A stretch of 64,000 nucleotides of DNA from Taeniopygia guttata (Eukaryota > Chordata > Aves > Passeriformes > Estrildidae). Below the pieces are notes generated by a model. That model did not search any database. It was not told the DNA's origin and saw nothing but the letters and a program-made list of their open reading frames with translations. The translations under genes were made by a program, and so were the position numbers. Where the stretch lies: assembly GCF_048771995.1 (NCBI RefSeq), contig NC_133030.1, positions 12,230,001-12,294,000 on the forward strand. Direction: 5' to 3'. This document shows, piece after piece, positions 1 to 12,600 of the stretch. Every line of letters starts with the position of its first letter. Within the stretch, counting starts at the first letter, position 1.

Positions 1-3000
1 ATAAAAAAATAATCTTCCAACTGGAGACATGGGAACTGTATTACACTTCTTATCTACTTATCTTTTTCCTTGGAAAAGCAGAGGGAGGACTGGGAGGGAC
101 AAGATTTTCCCTTGGAAGAATGCCCCAGGGCCTGATGAGCAGAACCTCAGCCCTCTCTGGCTTGTGAGTGCAGCCAGAGCCCTGCACCAGGGACAGGGGA
201 AAACAGCAGGGACACTCCAGGTCCCATTCCAGGCCTGGAGCATTGAGATATGCTATGGTCAGCACTAGGACAGGGGAGCCCATTTCCTCCTCTGGGAACT
301 GCTCTGGTCCAGGCATTTCCCAACCACTTTCCTCTCCTCTCTGTACCTGCTGTCTCCAGCTGCAGCCTTCTGCCTCTGCTTCTGCCTGCAGCGGTGCTGG
401 CAGCTTCAGGTTTATAAAAGAGGCTGAACAACATGTAGGGAGGTAAAAATTACTAATGTGATTTTCCTTCCTGTGCAAACAACCTCAGCTCTGGGGAAAC
501 TCAGTTTGCCACGAGAGGACAGAGAAGAGGTTGGAATGACAAAGTGGCCCCATGATGGCAGCAGAGGGTGTATAACAGGACACAAAAAGGTTCTGGGGAC
601 TGGAAGAAGATGAAATAAGTAACCTGATTAACTATCCTGCAACAAAAAATGGAGTTTGCCTCCAGCAGCAGGGGCAGGGTGAAAAGGTGATAGACTAGAA
701 AATGGTGTGTCTATGTCTAGCACTGCTGCAACTTAATGCAGGTGACAAACATGGATGGAGCTCCAGTGCAGCTCTGAAAGCCCCTGATGAGGAAATTCAG
801 GGCCATGAAGAGAACTCAAAAGCATTTTCAAGCTGAAATTTATAACTGAATAAACCAGAGCTCAAACCAATTCTTCAGTCCTGAAACAATTCTGACTCTC
901 TTTAATCAGAATTTACATCAAACTCTCATCAGGAGACATTATGGAAATAGGAATAATAAAGAATCCTGCTTAAGAGTATCAGTTGAAAGGAGCTTTGTGA
1001 ATTTGCACCTTGCTTTTCCCATTCTTCGTTTGTGTGAACACTCCAAGTCCCAGCAGGGGAGTAGAGATTCCCCGTGCCTGCATCCAGCAGGCACAAAGCA
1101 GGAATCCATTTAGATGGAATCTATAACCCATTATCTATGTGCAGCATCACTGCAGAGAAAAGCTGTCAGCTATTTTTCTGGCTCTAAGAATGATAGTGGA
1201 AATGACTGGCCTCCCCTGATCCCTGCTGCTGTACCACTGCCACGCCTGCAGGTGCAGGAAGTCAGGGCTGGACTGACCCCAGCCCCTGGCTGCCCTGACT
1301 GACCTGTCCATGGCACATAACCGTTTTACAGGATTTGAGCAAAGTGCCACAAGCAAGTGACACAGAGCAGTGCTGAGGCTGTGCACACACACTTCTTGAA
1401 GACAGCAGGGAGAAATGTCCCAGGACAAGATGGAGAAGGGATCTGTGAGCTTTGGGGCCATCCCTGAGCTGCCCTGGGGACACTGCCAGGTATAAAGCCA
1501 TCAGGATCTTTGTGCAGTCACTTGTGTTTAGACTTGACACCAACTGACGTGCCCAGCGTGGAGAGACCTGTGATGGGATGCATTAAGTAAATCCAGTTGC
1601 CATGGGTGCCAGGGCTATTCCCAGTAGCCACGCTGACGCCTGGGGACACCCTCGTGCCAACAAAGAGCAAAGATTATGAAACACAGGGACCACCCTCTTC
1701 GACACCTTGGCTCTGGTTACTGCTCTGTCTCAAAGGCATCAGAGCTGAGAACTGAAGTGAGGAAGGCCTTTTTCCTCCTCTTTACAGTGGGAGGGGTCAC
1801 CAAATCTGCAGTGTGAAAGGCAGCATCTTAGAGCGACATCAAATGCTTTAGCCCCAAATTTGGCAATATTTGAGAGAACATGTGAGCCTGGCCTTTTTTG
1901 ATGTTGGATGTAAAGACAAGAAACTGCATTTCAGAAAAGAGAGGATTTCATCACAGAGCTGCCTATCCTAGCCCACAGCACAGGGAGGATGCAGGCAGAC
2001 TCTCCAAAATCATCACTCAGAGCTCTGGGGGAGTCATTCTGAGTTCGGAAGGGGAGAAATTCCCATTCACCCTTCAAAGTAATTGATGCAGAAGATAGAA
2101 AAGATTTTTCCCTGGTGAAGCAGTGAGGATGCATTCAGAGTCCCCCTCCAGAGAGCATTAAGAACAGCCTGGATAAATGCTGCTAATGTCACATGGACAT
2201 CGTTGCTTCTGCCTTTCCTCCTGACAAGGAAAGCCCATCCAACCTTTGAGGTTGCTGTTTATTCAGGGCAGTCCTTACAAAGTTTGTCCAATCCTTGCCA
2301 ACCTGTCCAGAAGCCAGACCCCAGGATCTGCTGGAGCTGCTCTTCTTCCTGAAGACACCTTGACTGGCCAAAAACCACCCCAAAATCTCACAGCCATGAT
2401 TTACACCATGGCTTTGGGATGGTAAAATGCACGAGGGTCAAGCCAGGCCAAGAAGGCTGTGGGAGGACCATGTCATGCCCCACATACGTCCAGCAATGGT
2501 GTCCCAAGTCCTGATGGAGCTGTCCAAGTGCAGCTGACCTTTTGGGAGCCCAGCACAGGCTGTGCCCCATGCAATGGCAGCACCAGCCCATGGCAGGGGA
2601 GTTTATTGAGGTCAGATGGTACTAGGAACTGCATGGCTAAATCCTTCCTACGTAAAATACCCTTTAATCAGCTTACAGGGTGTTCAAGAACTTCTACCTC
2701 CCCCATTCCTATTTTCCCCTTCCTGTGTCTGTCAGGCCATGTGGGTAGTGGGGATTGTCTCTGGTGTGTTTGCAGGTGAGCCTGACCCACGCCACTGTGA
2801 TGACGGTGATGCTGCTCCAGCTGAGAGCAGATTGGAAGCGATTCCTTGCATCATTCCCAGGTCTATAAGAGAAAGGACCCTAATTGGAATAAGGGGATTG
2901 GAGGATTTAGCCTTCTAAATGCTCCTTTCTTGCACAGGATGCTTTCAGTAGTGGTTTTAATCTTTACCACCTGATTTCATGATTTTGGCTGTAAGAGTGA

Positions 3001-3894
3001 AGAGTGGGATGGAAGGAAGAAGAAAGCAGGGCAGCCCAGGTGGGCTTGGAAGAAGAAGGAAAATCACAGTCCCATATGGTCATGGAACCTCAGAAAAACA
3101 CTTACCCCAATCTCAAAGGGGCAAATTAAGCTAAGGAGGTGTATAGATCCAGGATACGTGTGTGTCTCTTTCTACCTACCCGCTCCTGAGGTGGCTTGGA
3201 TTGTCTGTGTCTCTCCCCTGCTTTGTTTGACAAACATGTGGCACCTTTCTGGATTTGCACCAGTTTAAAACAAAAACCAGATGTGAGGGACAAAAGCACA
3301 AAATATCACATACCTGGAGATGTGCCTTCTTGGTCTGAAGTCAGGAGGAAAGGTGCTGGACATGCTGGTGACATCCATGGCTGGCAGCATTATCCAGGGG
3401 CAAGGACTGCAAAACATTTGTCAGGAGCTCTGGGTTGTGCTGGAGCAGACCTCAGTCATTTTGGTCCAAGTTGTATCTGCTTCCTGCCAAACCCTTTTGT
3501 GAAATCTGCAGTAAAGCCCAGCTCTTTTGAAGGGAAAAAAAAAAAAAATTAGGTGTTTGGCTCATACTGACAGAAAAAAAAAAAAAAAAGTCCCCCAAAT
3601 GCTTAAAACATTTTGCTAAGAATTGGGAAGAACAAAGGGAAAAGTATTCTGTTGGTGCAGGAGCAGTACCTTGGATGCTGGCAGGGTGCCTTGGCTTTCC
3701 TGAGTACAGGATAAGAGGTGCTTCGCAAGTGAGAATATCCCTCTGAAGCAGGGATAGGTGCTAAACCAGAGGGCCCCCTGGGATGTCTCCCTAGAAATGC
3801 TGGATGAGCCAGGCCCACCCTGCAGCAGGAACACCTGTGATAAGCCTTGAATCTGGAAGGGTTGCCATGAGGCACTTCCATCCTGCAAGCAAAT
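1..3894. other. Intergenic, no gene recognised
   Basis: No conserved exon is recognisable. All open frames are short with no protein similarity I know. Two poly(A) runs lie at 3534-3548 and 3572-3588. In mammals SCT (secretin) lies upstream of DRD4; no secretin peptide pattern was seen here. Confidence 0.6.
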
Positions 3895-3899
3895 CATAG

Positions 3900-4555
3900 T
3901 GTCCTCGACTGCAAGGCAAGATGGATTCTATTTGCCATCTGTTAGAGGTGGGGCAGTTATCTTCTGGTAATTGGGCAGTTTTCCTTATCTCTTCTATAAA
4001 GCAATCCTCTGTCCAGGAGATATCCTCTGTTCATGGGTCATTGAATCTCACTGCATGACTGATAAAATTACAGCATCCCACTGTGAGAAGCTCTGTCCAG
4101 GGAGAGGAACCAAACATTCCTACCTGGATATAATTTCAGATTCCTGGACAGCAGAACAGCTTTTCCACTGCATTCTCAGAGGAACAGCTGCCTCTTCCAC
4201 TGGATCTTCAGAGAAAGACTACATCCTTCTACAGGATCACTGCTCCAACAGAACCACACCTGGCACTCCAGGAGGACTGCAGCCACTGGACTGCTGCCAA
4301 CATCCTGACTAACAGGGTGTCAGGTTGTATTTTGACTCTGTCAGTGTTGATTTGATTTACTGCATTGTTTATTTTATTTTATTTTTTCCTAATAAAGAAC
4401 TGTTATTCCTGCTCCCAATTTCTTGCCTGAGAGCCCTGAAGCCAGCCCCTTTAATGTCAAATTTATAACAATTCAGAGGGAGGGAGTTTACATTTTCCAT
4501 TTCACGGGAGGCTCCTGCCTTCCTTAGCAGACACCTGTCTTTCCAAACCTAGACA
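3900..4555 (+). mobile_element. Solo LTR of an avian ERVL-type endogenous retrovirus (fossil)
   Basis: A 656-bp element with TGTC at the left and GACA at the right end, flanked by a perfect 5-bp direct repeat CATAG (3895-3899 and 4556-4560). It contains a TATA-like TCTATAAAG near 3992 and AATAAA at 4391-4396. Its text resembles the ERVL LTRs common in songbird genomes (from memory). No internal retroviral sequence is present, so it is a solo LTR. The intact target duplication suggests moderate or young age. It sits inside the 3'-terminal repeat of a CR1 copy. Confidence 0.88.
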
Positions 4556-4780
4556 CATAGAATTATGGAACTATTGAGGCTGCAAAGGACCTCCAAGACC
4601 ATCAAGTCCAACTTGTGCCTGACCCCTGCCTTGTCACCCAGCTCAGAGCACTGAGTGCCACATCCAGCTGTTCCTTGGACACCTCCAGGGATGGGGACTC
4701 TACCACCTGCCTGGGCAACCCCTTCCAGTGCCTGACCACCTTTTCTATAAGGAAATTCTTCTTGAGAAGAAATTCTTTCT
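4556..4780 (-). mobile_element. CR1 LINE 3' fragment, interrupted by the solo LTR
   Basis: Reads CATAGAATTATGGAACTATT and onward with the CR1 pattern (GGACCTCCAAGACCATCAAG), so the 3' end faces left. The short AATCATAG before the LTR continues its terminal octamer repeat. Heavily 5' truncated, as usual for avian CR1. Confidence 0.85.
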
Positions 4781-7700
4781 GCCTGCTTGGGAATGGGTAC
4801 TGTAGGGAAAAAGAAGGGTTGGTTTTACCGTGGCTGGCACTGTGATCTAGAAAAGGAAAGGCCAAGCTCAGGGCACAGTCTTTTTACTGGAAGAAGGGAA
4901 CTCTGTTTTCCCAACCTATGAGTGCATCATTGCTGTCTCCCTGTCACCAAGGAAGCCGAAGTAGTTTTTAAAGACAAGCTGTCTCCCCCATCAATTACCT
5001 GCTGGAATTTTACACCCCATGGAACTCCTTCCAAAGCTCCCCTGGTTTTCCCTGGGCTGGTTTTCTCACCCAAGTGGGAAAAAAAATTGCCTGCCCTCTG
5101 GTTATGTTCCCAGGGTGGAACAGCACAACCCATTGCAGGCGTCACCAAAACTGCAGGAAAATCAAAAACTCTCCAGCAACATTTTTAGTGTTAGAGAATC
5201 AAGGCATTACTTTATTCTGGCCAGGATGTGAAGCAGAAATAATTTCATCCACGCATTTCCTGCGCTGTGCAGAGAAAATCCTGCTTTGATCCTTTAACAC
5301 AGGGACAAGACCACACAGGACTGGGTGGCTTCTTCCCCAGGCTACTCTGGCCACCCTTGCTGGCCCAGCACTGCTCCCTGCCCAGCTGGAAGCTCCCTGC
5401 ACCTGCAGTACAGCAGCACTGAGCACGCTCACACTGCCCTTGTGTCTGGCCTTATCACGGCTCTAATTGGCATCAGCACTGTAAATCTCAGCCTCCAGCT
5501 GTTTGTGTGTCTGGGGAGGAGGAGAAAGCACTTCGGGGAATTAATTTGAATTAGAAGAACGCTGTGCACTGTGGCCAGCTGTCCCAGGTGTGCCGTCCCA
5601 GCATCGAGCACAGCAGCTCCTGACACAGCTGCTGGGGCTGCATTTCAGCTCATCCCTCCCTGACTTTGACACCCTCTCCAGTAAACAGGAACAGGCTTTG
5701 GCAAGATGAGCATGGAGGGAGGTGCACTTACAGGTGCTTGCTGCTCCCAGTCACGTCTTTCCCTTCTTTTCCTGCTTGTGTTGTCTTCTACTTCTCCCCC
5801 TGCCCAGGAGGTTTTTCCCAACTTGTGGGTCTAATAAGCTCAGTGATGTTTTAAACCCAGTAGGAGTTCTTCAGTCATATTATTTGGATCTGTCCTGTGC
5901 CACAAGCCCTTGAATCTCATCAGGTCATCCTAGTGTGAGATCAATTAAGTGGTTAAGCTGAAACCAGGCATCCACAAAAATATCTAGTTTGACTCCAAGC
6001 AAACAGAGATGGAAAATGCAGCCATTTTCTCCATAGTTTCACCCCCACAGCTAACCACTAGCATTAGTTTTACATCTTACATGGATTTATGATAACTTAC
6101 TAGAATGGTAAATGTCAAAAGAACCATTCAGCATATAAATAAATCCTTGCAGCTTACTGGGAGACTGGGAGAGCCTGGAAAGCCCAGAGAGCTGTGCCAT
6201 CCTCTTCTCTCTCTTGCAAAAGCTCACCTGAGATGGGGGATGCTGCCTCTGCCTCTTTTTTGAGAAATGCATTACAGGAGATTGGAAAGCAGGATGGCTT
6301 TGTTGCCGATGAGTGTCTCACAGAGAATTGCCAGGCGGAATATGGCAAATAAAAGAAACACGACTGGCCTTGAAAGCTCTTTGTTTTCCTCCCTTTGTCC
6401 TGAACCTGAAGGCAGCTGGGAGAGCTGAAGCTATCAGGGCACTATTCATCAGCTGACTTTGGCACATCTGTCCTAGAACTTTGGCAGCCACATTGTTCCC
6501 CTTTTCTATTTAAATTTGTAGTGCCTCAGATGTGAAAAATTATCGTTGTGATAAAAAGTTCCATCTCCTTGTGGAGACTCTGACAGATGTCTCACTTTGC
6601 AAACTTCCTGATCCTTTGAACTGGCTGGGAATCAAATCCTCCATTAATTTATCCTGGGGGAGTCTCTGCAGGACTCCTTCTGGCTTCTTGGCAGAGGACC
6701 AACTTCCTTTGGTCAGGGACCAGCTCCACTACAGCCATAAACCACACCACTTATCTCCCCGAGTTTCTTTTCTAAGCACTCCAAAACACTCCAAAAAGGC
6801 AGATCCTCCACTGGTTTGTTGGTTTGGGTGTTTTTCTGCTGCTGCCCTTTTCCTGCCACAAGGAGCAGCTATGGTGCTTCCACAGCTTCTGTCACAGCCG
6901 GATGGGGAACGAGGACACTGCAGGCTGTGCATCCAAACAAAAAAGGGTTGTTCCAAAACACCAGCCACATCAGACCCTCTCCAAAGGTGCTCTAAGCATT
7001 CCTAGTCCATCACTCCGGCATAACTCCTCCTGCTTTCCACAAGGGTGACCCATGACTCCATCCTTTGTCATCTGTTTTTTGTACAGTGACGTGACTTCTT
7101 TGGATATGCTTTCCTTTGGAAGGCTTTCCTTCTCCTCTGCTAGGAGGGGAGCTCCTCTTGTCCAAGAAAGGAATTGTGTTTAATGTCTGTAGCCTGTTTG
7201 CCATGGAAGCACTGTCTTATTTAGTGGTTTGCATGGCTACTCACTTCTGGAAGTCAAAAGCATTATTTCACATTAGTTTAATCCACTCCAGGATTAAATT
7301 AATTTAGGATTAAGGCCCTGTTAGTCTGGAATATGAATTTCCACACTGAGGATTAATAGTCATTCAGCACTAGCCCACAGGGAAAATTGAGATAATGAAT
7401 GTAAATTAACAGTTAAAGGGGATTAGAGGAATGGCACTAATCCCTGTGGGAAGGCAGGAGGACAGCAGTCACATTTCCATCCTGCTCTCTTGGCTGCTTA
7501 GGTGGTTTAAACATAAACAAACTCAGCATATTCTGTCCACACAGTTTCATGAATGCACTTCAGGGCCTCCTTCTACTCCTGTGAGTTGATTTCTAAGAAT
7601 AAAAAGGGCTCTAGTGAAAGTGGTTTCACTGTCCCAGCCCCTCAGAGTGAGGGCTGTGTCAGGAGCCAGGCTTTAGGGATCAAACCCAGTAGAAAAGCTG

Positions 7701-9208
7701 TGACAGTTGATGGAAACCATCCTCCTTGTCTGAACTTCCCAGCAGATGAGGAATCACCAAGCTCCAAACCTGGCAGATGTGCAACCATGCTTGTGTCCTC
7801 CTGAGTCCAACACAAACCATTCCCAAAAGGAATGTAGAGATACAGGTATGTGAGTAACTACTCCAGTGCTGGTGACAGAGAGATCTAGAGCAAGATGTGG
7901 TCCCACTCAGGCCAGGTGGAATTGTCACTCCTGTCTTTGCACACTAGAAGAGGGAGATGAGTGGAAAAACAAATCCATGGGTATTGGGATCAACATGAGG
8001 ATGGGCGGCCTTCATTGGGATGGGAGAGAAGGGTGGTACAACTCTGTTGTTACGAAAGATATGCTCACAAAGATATATAGACATGGCATAAAGATATGGC
8101 ATTCTTGCTGGCTTTAGAAAAGACCTGGAAGCCCCACCTCTGGAGGAAGAATTTAGCCAACAAAACTGTTGTCCAAGTGCTTAAACCAAGGGAATTTTCT
8201 CCTACTCATGTATGAAATTGCAGAGCCACAGCAGCTGGGCAAAACAGACTGTGTGGGTCAGCTGATGTTAGTCCAGTCCAAGGGAAGTACAGTGCTTGGA
8301 TCTGTGTCCCAAGGCTGACACCAGGGCTGTGGCCTTCCCATGCTGCACATGCTGAGGGATAATTGTGACCCTTCCTAAAAAAGAGTAAGGGAATTTGGGG
8401 GAGCAAGGGCAGGATTTGGAGAGATGATTTCTTCCACAAGTCTCTAAATAGTTTGGATGAAACTCTGATAGCTGCAGCCTATAAACAGATTTTAGAAGCA
8501 ATTTGTCTCATAAAAGTCTTCCAATAATGTATTGTTCCCTTCCATGCAGTATAAATGTCCCTTTACTGCTATGCCTTCTCTTCCCACTGCCTTCCAAATA
8601 CCAGGCTGACCTGAATGCTTACCTGGCATCAACATCTGGGCTGAGGTTTGATGGCACAGCTGCAGAGATGCCCACAGAGTCTGTATCAACTCCCACATCT
8701 CCCATGTGATCTGGGCTAGAAATGGAAGGTCACACCTCCCCGTGCTTCCTGATCCTGCAGATGCATAGGTACCCCTCAAACAGCATTTTTCTCTCATTTT
8801 CTGCAGTAAGACACCCCAGTCCCCATGTTCAACTCATGACCTGCCACCCCATCTTTGCTCCTACACTTGTACTTATCTGGCTTCTTCCTGTATGCTACAT
8901 TTCTGCAGTTGTTTATTCTTGCCCAAGCATGGGTAAGGTGAAAAATTCATTTTGAAGTGCATCCTGCATTTGCCAACTTATCAAGAGCACTTTGAATCTC
9001 TACTCTGTGCTCCAAGATGCCCTTAGCATCCTGTCTTGGCAGTATCTTCAAATTTCATTATGGACTGTCTGGCTCTTCACTCAGTTTAATTACAAACTCC
9101 TAAACATTACCAGATTCTACGCACACATCAGAATAAAATTTCCCAGTTATTCACCCGATCTGTATTAACTCCAATTCTTTCCTCTAACATTGTTCAAGAG
9201 AACACCCC
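4781..9208. other. Intergenic upstream of DRD4, no gene recognised
   Basis: AT-moderate sequence with only short frames; no conserved exon, clear repeat or CpG cluster before 9.2 kb. Confidence 0.6.
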
Positions 9209-9455
9209 CATGTGAGAGCGCAGCAAGACCATGTGAGAGCACACCAAGACCTCTGCAGCGCTCGGGACACCGGGAGCCGGGACACCGGGAGCCTGCCCCC
9301 CTCCGCCACCCCTTAAGCCGCTTGGTGACCCAGTTGTCCCCGCGGGGCCGGGGCCGGGCGGGGCGGCGGCGGAGGCTCCTCCCGCGGCTCGGCGGGCAGC
9401 TCCCGGCGGCCGGCCCGGCTCCGTGCGCGGGGCTGCGGGGCAGCGCCGCGGGGCC
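9209..9455 (+). promoter_or_regulatory. DRD4: DRD4 GC-rich promoter and 5' UTR with two short tandem duplications
   Basis: A sharp shift to CpG-rich sequence begins here and continues through exon 1 into early intron 1 (to about 10060). No TATA box is visible. Two adjacent duplications lie upstream of the ATG: a 21-bp unit twice at 9209-9250 (about two mismatches) and a 15-bp unit (CGGGACACCGGGAGC) twice without mismatch at 9263-9292. The transcription start cannot be placed from sequence alone. Confidence 0.6.
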
Positions 9456-9686
9456 ATGGGCAACGGCACCGCCGGACCCCCGCCCGCCGTACCCGGCCAC
9501 AGCATCGCCGCCTTGGTGCTCGGCATCCTCCTCATCCTCCTTATCGTCGGCGGCAACGGGCTCGTCTGTCTGAGCGTCTGCACGGAGCGGGCGCTCAAGA
9601 CCACCACCAACTACTTCATCGTCAGCCTCGCCGTGGCCGACCTGCTGCTCGCCCTCCTCGTCCTGCCTCTCTACGTCTACTCCGAG
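9456..9686 (+). CDS. DRD4: DRD4 coding exon 1
   Basis: Encodes residues 1-77: a short extracellular N-terminus starting MGNGTAG, TM1 and TM2, ending LPLYVYSE. The start is the first ATG in frame, in a GCCATGG Kozak context. The donor is GAG|GTGAGA, phase 0. Confidence 0.96.
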
Positions 9687-12600
9687 GTGAGACAGCCCGG
9701 GGACACCGGGGGACGGCGGGCTGGCACTTGCGTGCCCGCCGAGCCTGCAGGTTACAAGGCAGCGGGGGGGCAAGAGACCAAGTAGCGAGGGTCAAAGCTG
9801 CTCTCCGGGCTTGCTCCCCACCGCCACCCCGCCGGCCCGGGAGTGCTCCCCCGCTCGGGACAGCCCTGCCCTCCGGGATGTGGCGGTCAGACCCCCCGGC
9901 TCTTACCTCATGGCATCGCACAGCGCTGCGGGACCGCGGGCGGCGGGGAGCGTGCGAGTTCCCGGGATCCCCGTCCGAGCCGCGCCGCGCCGAGCGGAGA
10001 TGCCCCGAGCGGAGGCGCACCGCGGTGGCCGTCCCTTGGCTTGCACGCTGTCCAGGCTGCCGTCAGCAAACGGATAGGAAGAGACAGGTGCTGTGCTCAG
10101 TTTGGCATAAAGTGAGCCTTGGGGATAAAGGGAGAGATCTTTAGCATCTTTAGCCAGGAAACAACTTTCCATATTGTCTGAGAAGGAGATGCTGTCTTTT
10201 CTGGGATTTGGTCGCCCTGCGCCAAGGTGGCTTTGGTTGGCACAGGCCTGACCCAGCACACGATGGCAGTTGTGGAGAGACAGCTCGGGGACATAGGGCA
10301 GACTTGCTGTTCACTCCCAAAATCTTTCACCCCCAAGACTGTGACAGCTTGAGGGAAAGAACAACAGGCACTCCTGAGGCTGAGTGGTTCTCTCTGTAAC
10401 ATTTACTGCCAGACCCTTATGCTTGCAGGGGGATGTTTTAGAACCTGTTAGTACCAGTTGGTGGCTCTTCCCTGCTCAAGAGGATGAAAGCATCCATTGG
10501 GCCAAATAGCAGGTGTTTCTACTCATCCTGGTGGTAGCTGGTGGTGTGGATCTTCTTCCCAGCTGTGGAATAGCATCTCCCCTCTTGTCCTCTTTCTCAA
10601 GCTATGCGGAGCACCCCGTGGCTGAGCAGGCGCCGGCTGTGCAGGCCTGTACTCCCCTAAGCAAGGCAGGCTGTAGATTAGAGCTTAGAATGGTCTCTGC
10701 CTCGTACTAGGATTTTGCAGGACGCTGTGACCTCTCTGGAGACAGGTATTGTGGAGCAGCAGGTTCATCACCCATGAGAAGAACCAAGAAAGAACTGGAG
10801 CATTAGGTCCTCTCTTTTTCCACTGTGCTCTTCGTTTTGGAGGATTGGCTTTCCCCTCATTACCTCCATTTTGTTGTGGTTAGAAAGGCACATTCTTCAT
10901 CATTCTTCTCAGCTACTTTTTGCTAATTGGGATCCCTTTTCTTCCTTCCTTCCTCTTTCTGTTGTCTCTTGATGCCTTCAGTCCCCAGGTCTCTCTATGG
11001 GCAGTCACCATCACCAGAGTGTTTTCCTTTTGCTTGCAGTTGAGAATTTTCCTGGAATATATAAAATACAGGTTAACGTATTCTGGGGTACCTCTGAAAA
11101 TGCTTCCAATGGGGCAGGAGTATTGGGGGCTTTCCTTGAATACCACAGACATTCCACAGGTTTTGGATTCTCAGGTAATGGGTGTTCATACCTGTATGAG
11201 CTTTAAAAACTGGTGCTGTCCAGCTTGTGGTGACACTTGGTACGTTCACTTCCATGGCTGTTTATAAACGTCAGGGCTGTGAGGGAATTCTTCCATGTCT
11301 CTGCACTCAGGATATTAAACTCAGGGAGTCAAGGTGCTGTATGACAGAAGCCTTTCCCTCCCATCCTCTGCAGCTCCTGCAGCCAGGCAGGCATTCAACG
11401 GTACAAAAGAGCACAGACACCAGGATTTGCACCCCTGGTGCTTGGAGGGAATGCATGGAGCAGGTGGGAGAAGTGCTGAACAGGTACAAAGAGAGATAGA
11501 GCACTGTGGAGCAGTCAGAGCCCCCTCCAGCAGGCAGTAGGGCTCCGATGTGTAGAGCAACTCCAGCTCCTGTGTTGCAGCAGTTCCCATTCCATGCCTG
11601 GAAGCTTCTCTGTGGGCTCAGAGCCTGCAGGTGCTCATTTTCATATTAAAATGTCTCTTGCACACTGGTGCAGGGTGTCCAGCTTGTTTTGTTCTGAAAT
11701 AAGGAAAAGGGAGAGTAACCACTGAATCCATGCCAGAGGACAGAATTTTTGTGGTTTCTTTTGGTTTTTTTTTTTCCCTTGGTGGCAAAACTCAGATGTT
11801 GGGATGCAAGACGCAGGGTGTAGTGGTTGCTCTTTAAAACTAGCTTGGTTTCAGCTTGCACTCTGTACCAAACATGGTAGCCACTGAAAATATGGACTGG
11901 ACAGTCCTGAATATTCACCTCAATATTCATTCTAGGTGTGGGGTTTTTGTTTTGTTGTTTTAAACTTTAGTACAACTCCTGACAAAGTAAAGGTGGACTC
12001 TGAAGTCCTACTGGAAAACTCAAAAAACAGCAGAAGTGGTGAGTTTCTGCTTTTTTAGCAGGAACAGAACAATAAACTGAGCATTTTTTCATCAACCAGA
12101 AACTTGCTCACCTTGTGCTGTTTTCCTGTGAGGTGGCATCTTGTGTTCCAGTTTTGGAAACATTCCTCCAAATCAGAGCTTTAGAAGACAGCAGGAGGGA
12201 CTTAACTTTTGAGGTGACATCTGACATCCTCACAAACAACAGATCTCCTTCCTCCAAGCCCCAGTGGGGATGGGATTCCTTCCTGTGGGATGTGGATGAT
12301 CCTTTGCTGCCATTCACAGAAGCTGGAGCACAGTGGGAGAGTCCTTGATCTTGGCTGTTATTTCTGGTTGTTAAGAAAGCTCATTTCAGACACTGGCAGC
12401 AATTATGGACACACACTCTCCTTCCACTGGACTCATCCAAATATGGAACAAAGACATATTCCAATGTTTTCCAGTTGTAATTACCACCGTGGTGGGCAGA
12501 AGGCACTTACCTTCCTGCCTGCTTGGGAATCTCAGGTCTTAGCAGTATGATGGGGAGAGGTAATGGTAACTTCCATGGGGAAGTTGCACTCTTCTTCTCC

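Noticed and set aside
1-9208. Search for secretin (SCT) upstream of DRD4
   Set aside because: No secretin-like peptide pattern (HSDG.FTSE) seen on either strand.
9165-9773. 202-codon antisense frame over DRD4 exon 1
   Set aside because: GC-rich shadow of the real exon.
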